A stretch of 64,000 nucleotides of DNA from Gracilaria gracilis (taxonomy: Eukaryota; Rhodophyta; Florideophyceae; Gracilariales; Gracilariaceae): positions 930,001 to 994,000 of the forward strand of contig JARGSG010000183.1 in NCBI GenBank assembly GCA_030374805.1, read 5' to 3'. Below the pieces are notes generated by a model, which was not told the origin of the DNA, did no database searches, and saw only the letters and a program-made list of their open reading frames with translations. Below are positions 9,031-18,892 of this stretch, piece by piece (the first letter of the stretch is position 1; every line of letters begins with the position of its first letter). The translations under genes and the position numbers were made by a program.

Positions 9031-12000
9031 CCCCCCCTCGACCGGAAGCGGGAGACTTGCAAAGAGAATTGCGATGAGTCACGAACAAGGAACCAGTCAA
9101 AGACTTGGTAAGAATATCTGCGCGGTTCTGAGCAGACGGAATATACTGTATGTCAACAGTGTTCTTCTTCACAGCTTCCAAAACATGATGGTAGCGCAGA
9201 TCAATGTGCTTGACTCTGCGCAGTCCCAAGTATTCCTTCGACCAGCAAATGGTGCCGAGGTTGTCCTGAAATAAAGGAATCGCGGAGGTGATGGGATTGC
9301 CAATCTCTTCGAAGATGTTCCTAACCCAGTGCAGTTCCCTGATACATTCCGACATAGCGTAAAACTCAGCCTCCGATGTTGAAAGTGCGGTTGACTTCTG
9401 CAACTTCGAGCTCCATATCACGGGTACGCTGTCCAAACAAAGTACATAACCCCCCCTAGATCGACGTTTGTCTAGGTCCCGTGCCCAATCTGCGTCGGAC
9501 CAAGCTATGACATTAGGCCTAACATCGGGCGGAATGAGTAAACCATGTGTCCGTGTGCCTTTCAGATAACGAACAACATGCTTCATGGCTTGCCAATGTT
9601 CTGGGCGCGGGCTTGAAGCAAACTTTCCCAACATAGACACTGCAGTTGCAATGTCCGGTCGAGTGCGGGTGCTAAGAAACAGCAGAGAGCCAAGGACCTG
9701 CTTGTACGGAACATTAGTCATTGTCAATGCTTCTTCGTTACTCGGTAACTGCCGTGCTTCATAAAGAGAATGACCTTCGGGAAGTGGGGCGGCAGCTGTA
9801 TTCGCGTCGGACATAGATGACAGCGTGACAATCTTGTCAATGAGAGGCTGTTGATGCAAGCGAATACCAGACTCCGAGTCATCAATCGAGACACCAAGAT
9901 AGAGATTAGCCTTTCCAAGATCACTGACTTCGTAGTTGTCTGATAGCTTCTGCTTCATCCATGCTGTCAATACGGCAGGGCCAAGGATGCAAATGTCATC
10001 AACGTATGCCAAGAGAACAAGCATACCGTCCGCGGAGGTGTACGTAAAAAGGCAAGGGTGGGACTGGGCTTGAGTAAGACCAATAGAGCGGAGATACGCG
10101 GAAAGGTTCTCGAACCAGAGGCGGGGAGCTTCACGAGTACCGTAAAGAGACTTCACCAGTTGAACAACGCGACCATCGGCTTCGGCAATGCCATGAATCG
10201 TGGGAAGTCGTATCCAGATAGGATTCTCGGATGGTATGGTAGCATGAAGGAAGGCACCTTTGATGTCCACGTGTTGGCGGTCCCAACCTTGTGCCTGTGA
10301 GTAGGCAAGGAGAAGGCGGAACAACTCAAAGTTCAAGACTGGGGTGTAGAGGCTGTCCTTGTCACACTCCGTTTGAAAATTACCGCGAGCAACCAAACGA
10401 GCTTTGAAGCGTAAAGGATTGCCCTTGTGATCACGTTTCAAACGTAAAATGATTCCTGAAGGAATAGGTGGACCGTGATCAGGGTCTGCATCTCGATAGG
10501 TGCCCAGGGCGGTGATGGTGCGGAATTCTTCCTTGATTGCGTCTAGCCAAAGGTTCGCTTCGGGAGAACGAAGGGCAGTCTTCAAAGTGGGCTCATCATT
10601 AGTGGTGATGCTGTGCGGAAGAGCAACGTGAGCCTGCGGGGTGGAGGGAAAGCTGTCATCAGAGGCGTAACGTCCGTTGTCGTAGGTGGAAGGCTTGGCG
10701 GGGTAGTGCGTCAAAGTAGACCAAACGGATGAGACAGAAGCGGTGTCGCTGTGATCGTCAACAGGTGCGTCGTCTACAATGGGCGCTTCGGAGCAATCCG
10801 AGTCGGAATCAACATAACTGTACGTTGGAGTTGGGTCATCCAGAGGAGGAGGCTGGAGAGGCTGCGGTGTGGACGAAGACAAACCAGGAAGGCCAGGGAA
10901 GTCGGATTCGATGAACTTCACATGCTTGGTACGAACAATACCTTCAGCTGTCTTGATGAGGTACATGCCGCCATGAGTATGGCCAAGATTGATACCTTCA
11001 GTGAGGCGAGGATCCAACTTGGTAAGTGTCTTCTCACTGTGGAAGACCAGTGCACGGCAACCAAAGGCTTTCATATGCTTAGCATAGCGAGGGTATTCAC
11101 CGAACAAGGCAACGAACGGTATCTGGTTTGTGCTGCGATGGACAATGAGGTTCCTTGCTTCAACGGCTTGTTGTAGGGCATAGACCCACAAGGATTTGGA
11201 AAGGTGGGCATGCAGGAGGGCAGCGCGGATTGGTCCGATCGTAATACCGATGTGACGTTCTGCTAAACCATTCGAAGAAGGAGTGTAGGTTGACGTCTCG
11301 GTGACGGTGATGCCCAATTCGGAAAGCTTCGTCTTTGCGCGAAAGAATTCAGAGCCACCATCAGTGTGGAGAGAGCGCACAGGAAAGCCAGTTTGTCGTT
11401 CAAACCAAACGATAAAGATCAGGATTTGCTTAGACGCTTCACCCTTCGTACGCAACGGAGCGGCGGTCATGAAGCGGGTGCATTCGTCGACGATGATAAG
11501 AAAGTATCGATGACCTTCATTAGAAAGAGAGCCAGCATCAGTAATGTCTGCGTGTAGGTGTCCTGGCTTCGTAAGGGAGGTAAGACTGCCGGAAAAAGAC
11601 TTGCGAAATTTGCCACGAGTGCATGGGAGGCAGTCACCTTTGAACTCCGGGTTAGGGGGGAGGAGGTTCTTGCGAAGCATACGTCCAATAGCATCGAGGG
11701 AGCCAGCATGGGCAAGACGAACATGACAAAGATTGATGATTTGTTGTTCGGTTGGAGTGATATCGATCTCGACAGGGATTGTGTCGGACGTCGACTCGGT
11801 ATCATCCACCTGTGTGGCAGCGTCATTGATACTCAAGCTGGAGTCCTGTTCATCATCGGAACTGAGTTCCGAAAGAGACAGGGAGTCGTCCGTAAGTCTT
11901 TCAGAGGTGTCAGAGGTATCCTCAAGAGAGGAGAGAATGGCAAAAGGGTTGTAATTGGGAGACACCTTTGGAATTGTGGCCATCATGACAGTGTGGGCTG

Positions 12001-12151
12001 AATTGGACACCAAGGGAGACGAAGAATGGCTGCGTGGAGAGGGTGGAATGTAATAGAGGCCATCAGGGTGTTTCGGAGCTGTTCCAATGATTTGAAAGTC
12101 ATTCTGAAGATCGATTAGAAAGGCGCGCGTCAGGCATGAAGAGGACAGCAA
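9026..12151 (-). CDS. Copia integrase, reverse transcriptase and RNase H
   Basis: 1041 codons carrying most of pol. Domains in order: the integrase zinc-binding HHCC (H-x-H, later CLPC, near residues 140-180); the integrase core with HADITDAG, LHTDGGSEF and NGLAERH (D, D, E); a variable acidic linker; reverse transcriptase with HVDIKGAFLHA and the YVDDI active site; and RNase H with ALSTSEAEFYAMSE and the closing NRADILTKSL. The frame runs past the G-rich tract into the 3' LTR. The body is intact; the first residues are uncertain because the protease lies in another frame. Confidence 0.92.
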   Translation of the reverse strand: MLSSSCLTRAFLIDLQNDFQIIGTAPKHPDGLYYIPPSPRSHSSSPLVSNSAHTVMMATIPKVSPNYNPFAILSSLEDTSDTSERLTDDSLSLSELSSDDEQDSSLSINDAATQVDDTESTSDTIPVEIDITPTEQQIINLCHVRLAHAGSLDAIGRMLRKNLLPPNPEFKGDCLPCTRGKFRKSFSGSLTSLTKPGHLHADITDAGSLSNEGHRYFLIIVDECTRFMTAAPLRTKGEASKQILIFIVWFERQTGFPVRSLHTDGGSEFFRAKTKLSELGITVTETSTYTPSSNGLAERHIGITIGPIRAALLHAHLSKSLWVYALQQAVEARNLIVHRSTNQIPFVALFGEYPRYAKHMKAFGCRALVFHSEKTLTKLDPRLTEGINLGHTHGGMYLIKTAEGIVRTKHVKFIESDFPGLPGLSSSTPQPLQPPPLDDPTPTYSYVDSDSDCSEAPIVDDAPVDDHSDTASVSSVWSTLTHYPAKPSTYDNGRYASDDSFPSTPQAHVALPHSITTNDEPTLKTALRSPEANLWLDAIKEEFRTITALGTYRDADPDHGPPIPSGIILRLKRDHKGNPLRFKARLVARGNFQTECDKDSLYTPVLNFELFRLLLAYSQAQGWDRQHVDIKGAFLHATIPSENPIWIRLPTIHGIAEADGRVVQLVKSLYGTREAPRLWFENLSAYLRSIGLTQAQSHPCLFTYTSADGMLVLLAYVDDICILGPAVLTAWMKQKLSDNYEVSDLGKANLYLGVSIDDSESGIRLHQQPLIDKIVTLSSMSDANTAAAPLPEGHSLYEARQLPSNEEALTMTNVPYKQVLGSLLFLSTRTRPDIATAVSMLGKFASSPRPEHWQAMKHVVRYLKGTRTHGLLIPPDVRPNVIAWSDADWARDLDKRRSRGGYVLCLDSVPVIWSSKLQKSTALSTSEAEFYAMSECIRELHWVRNIFEEIGNPITSAIPLFQDNLGTICWSKEYLGLRRVKHIDLRYHHVLEAVKKNTVDIQYIPSAQNRADILTKSLTGSLFVTHRNSLCKSPASGRGGV

Positions 12152-12428
12152 TTTGCTTACAGGTCAAGGCAGGGATGGAAAGAAGGCTCATAGCGATATC
12201 GGGCGATACCAATGTGTTGCTGAGGTTGACTGAAGTATTCATGTTGTCGTACTGCCATTGGACTGTCCGTGTGCCTTGTTCAGTAGCAACAATCTGTGAG
12301 TCATCACCAAGTGCAATAGGGATCGAGCATGATTCGATTCCATGGACATCCTTACGGTCGGGGGTGAGATGGGTCGTTGTACCCGAATCAAGCATAAGTA
12401 GCTCATCAGAACTTGGGCGTGCCAGCAT
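12099..12428 (-). pseudogene. Copia aspartic protease segment (shifted frame)
   Basis: 109 codons containing LLMLDSGTTTHLTPD, the D-S/T-G active site of copia retropepsin, and a following beta-rich region (SIPIALGDDSQIVATEQG). It ends where the integrase frame takes over. It is a domain of the polyprotein, not a separate gene. Confidence 0.75.
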
Positions 12429-12542
12429 CGCACGGGCGACAGCAGCTCGAGTTCGATGGTTTGCTTCCCGAGTGTTGCTGAGTTGTTAAACTTAGGCTTG
12501 TCTTTAGGCTTCTGATCGCTGGAACCAGAGCGATAACTGCCA

Positions 12543-12908
12543 TTAGTCCGGATGTCCTTTGCAGAGTCGTTCAAGTTGAGACGATTCTTTGGGGTTCTTC
12601 GGATTCAAAAAGCAGTTGTGCGTGGTGTGGTTTCTTCTCTTGCAAATACCACACTTGGACTTTGCTGCATGGGTTTGTTCCGTTCTGTTTGTGGGCAGAG
12701 CACGGTGTTCATCGAGTAGACGCGATGTAACCAAGTCCCAAGTCAGATTGTCAGATGACACAGTCTTAATGGCAGCACACACTGCATGTAGCTGAGGTGC
12801 CTTTACGGATGCCACTAGAAGTGCAACAGAGAGTTCTTCAGGTAGCCTAGTGTCCATACTGTTGAGTTGTTCAACTAAGCTTTGCCATCTTGTCCACATG
12901 TTTGCCAA
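12543..12908 (-). pseudogene. Copia gag C-terminal part with zinc knuckle (shifted frame)
   Basis: The continuation of gag in a different frame. EQLNSMDTRLPEELSVALLV matches the usual gag mid-region, followed by the nucleocapsid zinc knuckle CGICKRRNHTTHNC (C-x2-C-x4-H-x4-C). The first codons are not a natural start. The frame stops after the knuckle, and the linker toward protease is open in the first frame again. Confidence 0.7.
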
Positions 12909-12955
12909 GGTTTTTCGAAACGTCAGTGTACGTTAGCGTGACCAGCTCACAAATT

Positions 12956-13273
12956 TTAGATATTGCGAGAGGCGGTGGACGTAGAAGCATAACGATTGTC
13001 GAGCCGTTTGAGCATTTTGTTGGGGTTACCAATTTCTGTTTGGACCACTCTTAATGCTTCATTGCACAATGCAGAGACAATGATTCCACTGGCCTTCTTT
13101 TGTCCTTGGATGAACTCTTCACGCTTTTCATCATCAGCAGCAAAAGGATTGCGCGAATGAAGAAGAGTGTTTCCAACTCCTTTGGCGTCACAAGTGGCTT
13201 CAATACGTATGCGCCAAAGTTTGTAATCGTCCTTCTCCTCGAAGGGTTTGATGCGAATTTTGTCACTTTCCAT
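12956..13273 (-). CDS. Copia gag, N-terminal part
   Basis: 105 residues from the ATG at 13273, just downstream of the primer-binding site. It has the copia gag (UBN2-like) pattern: IKPFEEKDDYKLWRIRIEA near the start, KKASGIIVSALCNEALRVV, and LDNRYASTSTASR at the end. In intact copia gag the reading continues into the KHVDKM region; here it meets a stop and the homologous continuation appears in the next frame. It forms the virus-like particle shell in intact elements. Confidence 0.75.
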   Translation of the reverse strand: MESDKIRIKPFEEKDDYKLWRIRIEATCDAKGVGNTLLHSRNPFAADDEKREEFIQGQKKASGIIVSALCNEALRVVQTEIGNPNKMLKRLDNRYASTSTASRNI

Positions 13274-13386
13274 TGTTGCAAAAATGGAATTCGTCAAGAG
13301 GGGAAACAAGGAAAAGAGGAGAGAAGATAGAAGGGAGAAAGAATGCGAAGAAACTGAGATGTAGAGACAATTAGCGATGCGCAAAA

Positions 13387-13404
13387 GCGAGCGGGACCAT
13401 AACC
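13387..13404 (-). promoter_or_regulatory. Primer-binding site resembling initiator tRNA-Met 5' half
   Basis: The 18 bp abutting the 5' LTR read gcgagcgggaccataacc on the + strand. This looks like the D-arm to anticodon-loop segment of an initiator tRNA-Met (stem GCGGG, loop ACCATAA, anticodon CAT). Most plant copia elements pair with the tRNA 3' end. Drosophila copia instead uses the internal 5' half of initiator tRNA-Met, and this site fits that mode. Confidence 0.6.
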
Positions 13405-13624
13405 TTTCAGTACAGTTGAACTTCACAGAAGAGCTGGGGGTGAAACAAAGTGATGGTGCTTTGTTCCACCCAGTCTTTATAGACGATGAACTTAGTACAG
13501 ATGCAGTCACGTAAGCAAACTAGTGAACTCAGTAGCTCACGATAATAAATTCAAATACAAATGCAGACTCAAATACAAATACAAACTCAAATACAAATAC
13601 AAATGCTGTGTTCTCGTGCTCACA
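13405..13624 (-). repeat. 5' LTR of copia element
   Basis: 220 bp, identical to the other LTR except for one T-to-C change (in 'gctttgttccaccc'), which breaks one pair of the 13-bp stem. It is followed by the GTTTT target duplication at 13625-13629. It should hold the element's promoter; no TATA box is obvious to me. Confidence 0.9.
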
Positions 13625-13629
13625 GTTTT

Positions 13630-15834
13630 CTCCTCCTTTCTGGGAGACTTTGCTGAAGTTACAAGAGAAACTGAGGATATGAAGAGATTTAAGAGATAGT
13701 CAAAGGAATGTTTTTATGAAACCGTAATCTTCCTGGTAACATAATCAAAGAAACTTTCCTCGACAGACGTGTTGCAGTATGGAGGGCTTCCAACACAAAA
13801 CTGTCTGAGAGGTGATCAGGCAATGGCCAATCAAGTTGTTGGTGTACCTGGATAGGGAGAACTACAGAAATGAGAAGCGCTCCCACAGTTTTGGAAAAGT
13901 ACGAAGGGGATTGAAGTTAACAATAAAACAATGCAAAGAAGGAAGTCTTTGTGCTTGTGGTTGAGAGGAGGTGGGTGGGCAACAACTTGCTTCACATCCG
14001 AGCCACGATCCTACTCCAAATAAGGTGTTGCGAACCCAACTAAAAAATGGCAGGCAAGTAGAGAAACTCCAGGGCTCAAACATAAAAGTATCTTGTACCG
14101 AAAACCCAGCATCCCTACGTGAAAACTGTTACTGATACTTTTATCGTTCGCAGCGTGTCGCTTTGATACTATTACTTTTACTATTAGATTCGTTAACGAT
14201 ACTGTATGGCTTGGTCATCAACCTGGTGCGTCCCGTCTGCGTATGGTTGTCCGTGAGTGCGGTTGCTGAAACTATGAGTCGGGATACATATATAGGCTGC
14301 TTTGATGATCGCCGGCTCTTCTCTTGTAGAGGGGCACCGCTACAGACCGAACGTATCGTTAGGTCTATTGCTGAGTGTAGTTTTCAATTATTTTTCTGCA
14401 TATAAGCTTAAGAAGAAGATACAACAATTGTCGAACACTAACACGAACATGATGTTCATAACCACCATTCTTTCCTGATAGGGGACAAGCAATGTACGTG
14501 ATGCATACGCAGTGTAGACCTCTTAAAGTGTTCTCAAACCGTAACCCCGCGACTGGGTAAATATCTCTTTGAAGAAAGGCCAACCGTTTTAATGTTCTCT
14601 CAATGAGCAAATATATGTGATCCCCATTGGTATGCTCTATAGGGATTATTTGGAATTGAAATAACTTGTTTTTGGGAGAGGCAAGCAAGTACTTGATTCT
14701 GCAGAACTGTCGAACACTGATAAAAATAATCTTCTTCTTTACTATATCGAACGAATTCCTGACGGTCTCATATTCGTTTCTCGATTATTTTGCAATGAAA
14801 AACAATACTTTTTTGACGAAATGAGCTGCTACGCCATTTGAAATCTTGTTTTCCGGTTTTCTGTCATTGCTGATTTGTTGTTATTGTTGTTGTTGTAACA
14901 ACAGTAATGGCTGATTCAATTAATTCAGACGCCGCATATTTTGTACGATCCGAAGATAGCTCTGAATCTTTAATCTCTTCTCGCTAGAAGTGTAACACTA
15001 ATATCAACTTCTTGATGGTATGAGTCTGTGAATGCGATGCCTTTTCTGGTCACCAATAATCGTCGACTGATTTTCTGAGACAAAGATTAATGCACTCTTT
15101 ACAACGTACTACCAAAGGATTCAAATGCTTCCTTGATCCTGCTTGAAGAAGGAATACCACCCACGGCTTCGTGATTTAGGGCGGCGCTAGCTGAAGGGAG
15201 AGGGAGAGAACGTACTGATAATGCTGTCAAAGAAGGAGAGGAAAAGGGGGTGTTGCGAGTACAGCAGTTTCGGTGCACATTCATGATATTGATGTCCATG
15301 GCTATCTTATCCTTGTTGAACATCTCATAATAATGTCATACAACTACGGCCTGACGTCGGCGGCTGGAAGTTGAGCAGCGTTTTGTATCTTGACGATGAG
15401 GAACGAGGAACGAGAAACGCTCCGAGGCGACATCAGAATTCAAACCATGCAGCAGTAGCAGCTGATTTCAAACGGATGTGTTACCCAAGTCGAAAGGATA
15501 CAACGGTACACGTCGCCGAATGATGCGGAATGAGATCAACTGCACCTTTCGGCTTTTTAGTGGAAAACAATGGCATATCTGCTAATACTGCAAAATCATT
15601 GGCCATCCATCATGCCAATTAGCTGCCCGAAAACAGGCCGAAATATCTGCCCAAGCTCGCGCACAGCCGTACGCCCTAACACCACCGGGCCGTCAAGCGT
15701 TCACTGCACCTACCGTCGACATCAAGAGTTGTGCCATAACTCATGGACTGCCAACGCTTATTATCTTCCCCGCCAGCAGACGAGTGCTTCCCCCTCGCGT
15801 CCTAGGCACGTCCGGGAGACAGTCGGAACTCAAA
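13630..15834. other. Gene-free stretch, about 2.2 kb
   Basis: AT-rich DNA between the copia element and the spliced gene. Short frames (14365-14688 and 15099-15323 on the minus strand) lack domains. An AAGAAGAAG tract at 14410-14418 resembles the tails of retroelement debris elsewhere in the window. A TTGTTGTTATTGTTGTTGTTG microsatellite-like run lies at about 14876-14896. Confidence 0.4.
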
Positions 15835-16897
15835 ATGTCTGAGCCTCGTCCTGGGAGGCCAGCCTTTCTGGCGCCGTTTCCCGCGTTGCGTCCGCCACTT
15901 CATCTCTCGTTTTCGACATGCATGTGTGCAGGCGCGGTGCCGTCCTCAAAACGTGACCATCGTCAACGTGCCCGTGATTTTCTAACTCAGAGAGCCGTGC
16001 AGCAGGTATGTGTCTCATCCGTTTAAAGATTCCCCCTTCTTGCATGAGCGAGGACTAACTAATATGGCGTAGACAATGTTTTGCTCTCGAGTTCTACGAG
16101 ACGAGACAACCGTGCGATGGTTGCAGGAGTGGTTTGATCATCACGGTCTGGATGACTTACACCACTGCGATGCCTTGAAGGTCCCGAGTGAGCAGTACTG
16201 GGCATCTCTGTTGAAGGCTCCCACAGAAACATTTGTCATCAAGAAGCCGATTCCTGGCCGCACTAGTCGTCCCAACCCATACATCAAGAGACGGTACTTC
16301 ACTTACCAAGTCGAAATTGTGCCGCGAATGCTAGCCCGCCGAATACTGGCGGCACGGAGGCAGATTTCCGAGGAGTTACAACATGATATCCCATGTATCC
16401 GACATGAGAATAATCGCAGTATGGAGCTATATCGGTATTCCATAGTTAACCCAACGAAAGCTGATGATTCCCTGAACTTACCATCAAACGGCGATACCAG
16501 AGGGAGCCCATATAGACCAGCAAACTTTGATCTTGTTAAGAACTACACGCTGCTACTTGGCTTGATGGATACGATAAGGGAGCTGCAGGTGGACTTCAGA
16601 ACAAGAGAGGATGCCGATTGGCTCCGGACGTTCTTTGGCAAAAACGAGGCAGAACTAATTGCCCCATACGCTGGTACGTTCGGCAGAGCTGACCAAATCA
16701 TCGAACAACTGCTTCGAATGACACCGTTGATTCGACGTGGAAAGGCATTATTCGACCCTGGTTTGTTGGCTGACATGATTCTTGAGAAGAGGGCGCTGTG
16801 TGCTGATGAATGGCTACATGTTATGAACGACGCTGCCGACGAACACTTGGAACTTGAGCGGGAAATTCTCGAACACACCATTCATTCGTCTTCATAG
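15835..16897 (+). CDS. Conserved-looking protein of unknown function, one intron
   Basis: Two exons: 15835-16005 and 16073-16897. The 67-bp intron begins GTATGT, carries the branch-like ACTAACTAA at about 16053-16061 and ends TAG. Both exons are in phase 0, so splicing keeps the frame and gives 331 residues. The N-terminal 40 residues (Pro/Ala/Arg/Ser-rich) could be an organelle leader. The junction joins RDFLTQRAVQQ to TMFCSRVLRDETTVRWLQEW, a plausible single helix. Later features include KRRYFTYQVEIVPRMLARRIL and GRADQIIEQLLRMTP. I have the impression of relatives in plants and algae but cannot name the family. The splice model is well supported; the function is unknown. Confidence 0.7.
16006..16072 (+). 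other. Spliceosomal intron, 67 bp
   Basis: Donor GTATGT, branch-like ACTAACTAA about 12-20 nt before the end, acceptor TAG. It contains an in-frame TAA (16023-16025), so reading through would stop. Confidence 0.75.
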
Positions 16898-17196
16898 TAG
16901 CGGCGACAGGCCCTGCAGTACAGGGTGTGGCTTGTAATTGGTTTCACGTGTCCAGATATTTTGAGGGAATGCGTGATTTGCCAGATTCTGTCCATAGTCA
17001 ACACATGAATCTTCTGGTATCTACAGAGCCATCACAATCAAGCAATCTCGAGCTTAATTGTAAACTATCATCATCAATCCTAATCCTGTTTCGGAGATTG
17101 AACGCTTTACCTTACAAATTGCATCCAGAGAGTCCCATTCACATAATCAACGCGCACTCGCCGCTAGAATAGTTTGGAAGAACCCAGTACGTGATA

Positions 17197-17975
17197 ATGT
17201 CTGATACTATTCAGCAACAGTCACAGTCATCAACAGACCTTCGCGGGAAGAGAGCATTGATTACGGGGGGCCATCGGGGAATTGGGCGCCAAATTAGCAT
17301 TTCCCTCGCCCAAGCTGGAGCAGATATCATCATCATCGATCGAAAGGGAGCACAGGGTTCCGACGTCCCAGATATTTGCTCCAAGTTGGGTAGAAAGTAC
17401 CTTGCCTTCCGTGCCGACGTCGCCAACGTTGAGGAACTCAAAAGAGCTGGTGAACAAGCCTGTAAAGATGGAATCGATATACTGGTCAACAACGCAGGGA
17501 TGTCTATTGTAAAACCATTTGAAGAATTAACTGTAGCAGATTGGGATATCACGATGAACGTGAATCTTCGATCTGCGTTTCTCCTTTCTCAGATAGTCGT
17601 ACGGAATGCAAATGGGATGATTGCTCGGAAGAAAGGGGTTATCATTAACATTAGCTCCGTATCGGCTTATGTTCCTCTCCTGCACCACACGGCTTATTCG
17701 TGTTCGAAAGCTGGCATGAATCAGCTGACAATCCAGATGGCGTTTGAGTTGGGACAGCACAACATCCGCGTAAATGGGGTCGCTCCAACCGTTGTATTGA
17801 CAGAGATGGGTCGCAAAGTATGGGGTGGTGAAAAGGACGAGAAATGAAGTCTCGAATTCCCCTGGGGCGGTTTGTGGCACTAGAAGATGTCGCTAACGTG
17901 GTGTTGTTCTTTGCAAGCGCTCAAAGTGAAATGGTGAACGGAGTGACGATGCGTCTTGACGGGGGGATGGTGTAG
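17197..17975 (+). pseudogene. Short-chain dehydrogenase/reductase (L-xylulose reductase-like), frameshifted
   Basis: Classical SDR starting at the ATG at 17197: NAD(P)-binding TGGHRGIGR near residue 23, NNAG, the ISSVSAY catalytic Ser and the YSCSK (Tyr-x3-Lys) pair, then IRVNGVAPTVVLTEMG. This spacing and the PTVV block resemble L-xylulose/dicarbonyl reductase (DCXR). The frame stops at 17845-17847. The expected C-terminus (IPLGRFVALEDVANVV...LDGGM) continues in another frame from 17844 to 17975, the new ATG overlapping the stop as ATGA. One missing base, for instance in the GAAATG run, would explain it. It is either a real disruption, an assembly slip or, less likely, a recoded gene. It sits 299 bp after the spliced gene on the same strand. 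Confidence 0.8.
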
Positions 17976-18544
17976 CCCAAAAGGTGTAACGAATTGGGCG
18001 CACATGACAGACCTGCTCCGGGCTGAAAAGCACTTTTAAGAAATCCTGTGGGTGGTGCTAGTTGAAAACAATGCCGAGAATGAAGGCATGCCTAAATCAC
18101 GAGACGCGTAGAGGCATCACCGCGGGGCGAGTTCTCGTCACTCTCTAAAGCGCAGATGGAGGACTTGGAACAAGTTAAAATAAGAGCTGTTGGGAAGAAC
18201 TCTACTTGATCGTTGGTGTCTAGTTTACGGTGATCTGATTGGCGAGATACAGCAGAACCTCCACAAGCGAGAAGCTTAAACAACCAGCCACATATCGATC
18301 GGAAATCGGTTGCTCTCTCTAGAATTTCAATCCAGTTCAGAACGACACCGCAGGAGGCTGCTGCGACACTCGCAGGAGAGTGTTGAAGAACTCGGGCGTC
18401 CAATTAAAATGATCTCTCTGGCAGAACGCACGCAAGTTGAACAGACTGGAGGACTACATATTCAGCGGGCGATTGCTCTGTTAACGAACGAGGTTGTTAT
18501 TTTTGTAGCTAATCCATCTGTATTGCCATGGAGACAAGTCATAT

Positions 18545-18583
<39 letters not shown>

Positions 18584-18664
18584 TCAAGAACCATGCGAAT
18601 CTTGTGCGGATAGGTAGAACAGTAGCTGTCAAATCAAGCAATATTTCCTGAAGACCAAGCGATT
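17976..18664. other. Intergenic region containing a G37 homopolymer
   Basis: No supported gene. The outstanding feature is an uninterrupted run of 37 G at 18545-18581. The antisense polyproline frame across it is an artefact of the run. Confidence 0.6.
18545..18581 (+). repeat. G37 homopolymer
   Basis: Thirty-seven consecutive G, flanked by CATAT and CATCAAG. It could form stacked G-quadruplexes. The true length is uncertain because such runs are hard to sequence. Confidence 0.85.
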
Positions 18665-18892
18665 CTAGAATCCGCGTGCCTTTCTCGCTAGCACAACGCG
18701 AAGGTTGGAGAGAAGCTCTGCTCTCTCGTGACGACGTACAGCCTCGCTTGCTTCGCGGCGTCTGCGGGCAGTGGGCTTCTCGTGTCGCGGCTTCTTGCCG
18801 AGGCGCAACCGCGGGCCCGAGAGCAGCTTCATCGCGTTGCGGATCAGATTGTCGGTGGATCCATTGCGGGGCGGACGCAAGAGAAAGTTCAT
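18665..18892 (-). CDS. Organellar ribosomal protein bS21-like
   Basis: 75 residues from the ATG at 18892. The centre, LGKKPRHEKPTARRRREA followed by SEAVRRHERAE, fits the bS21 signature (small basic protein with '-YEKP-x3-R-R/K-' then a basic helix), preceded by STDNLIRNAMKLL in the place of bS21's first helix. bS21 is a small-subunit protein involved in mRNA binding at initiation. A nuclear copy would serve a mitochondrial or plastid ribosome, but no leader is present from this ATG. The frame is open to 19576, and another frame upstream (from 19095) looks like an Arg/Ala/Ser presequence, so a short intron or a more distant start is possible. Assignment by eye on a short protein. Confidence 0.55.
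   Translation of the reverse strand: MNFLLRPPRNGSTDNLIRNAMKLLSGPRLRLGKKPRHEKPTARRRREASEAVRRHERAELLSNLRVVLARKARGF

Larger units (their letters stand above)
8811..13624 (-). mobile_element. Ty1/copia LTR retrotransposon, recently inserted, frames broken
   Basis: A full-length 4814-bp element read on the minus strand: 5' LTR 13405-13624, primer-binding site 13387-13404, gag, zinc knuckle, protease, integrase, reverse transcriptase, RNase H, a G-rich tract at 9031-9037 and 3' LTR 8811-9030. The domain order (integrase before reverse transcriptase) is that of Ty1/copia. LTRs are identical except one base, so the insertion is young. Yet gag, zinc knuckle, linker, protease and integrase-RT alternate between two reading frames, so this copy would not make one continuous polyprotein as sequenced. 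Confidence 0.92.

Noticed and set aside
9724..9924. Additional genes within the copia pol region on either strand
   Set aside because: They are shadows of the reverse transcriptase frame without motifs of their own.
14365..14688. 107-codon minus-strand frame
   Set aside because: No family features; near an AAG tract and probably repeat debris.
15099..15323. 74-codon minus-strand frame
   Set aside because: Short, Ser-rich, without recognisable motif; could be an exon but nothing supports it.
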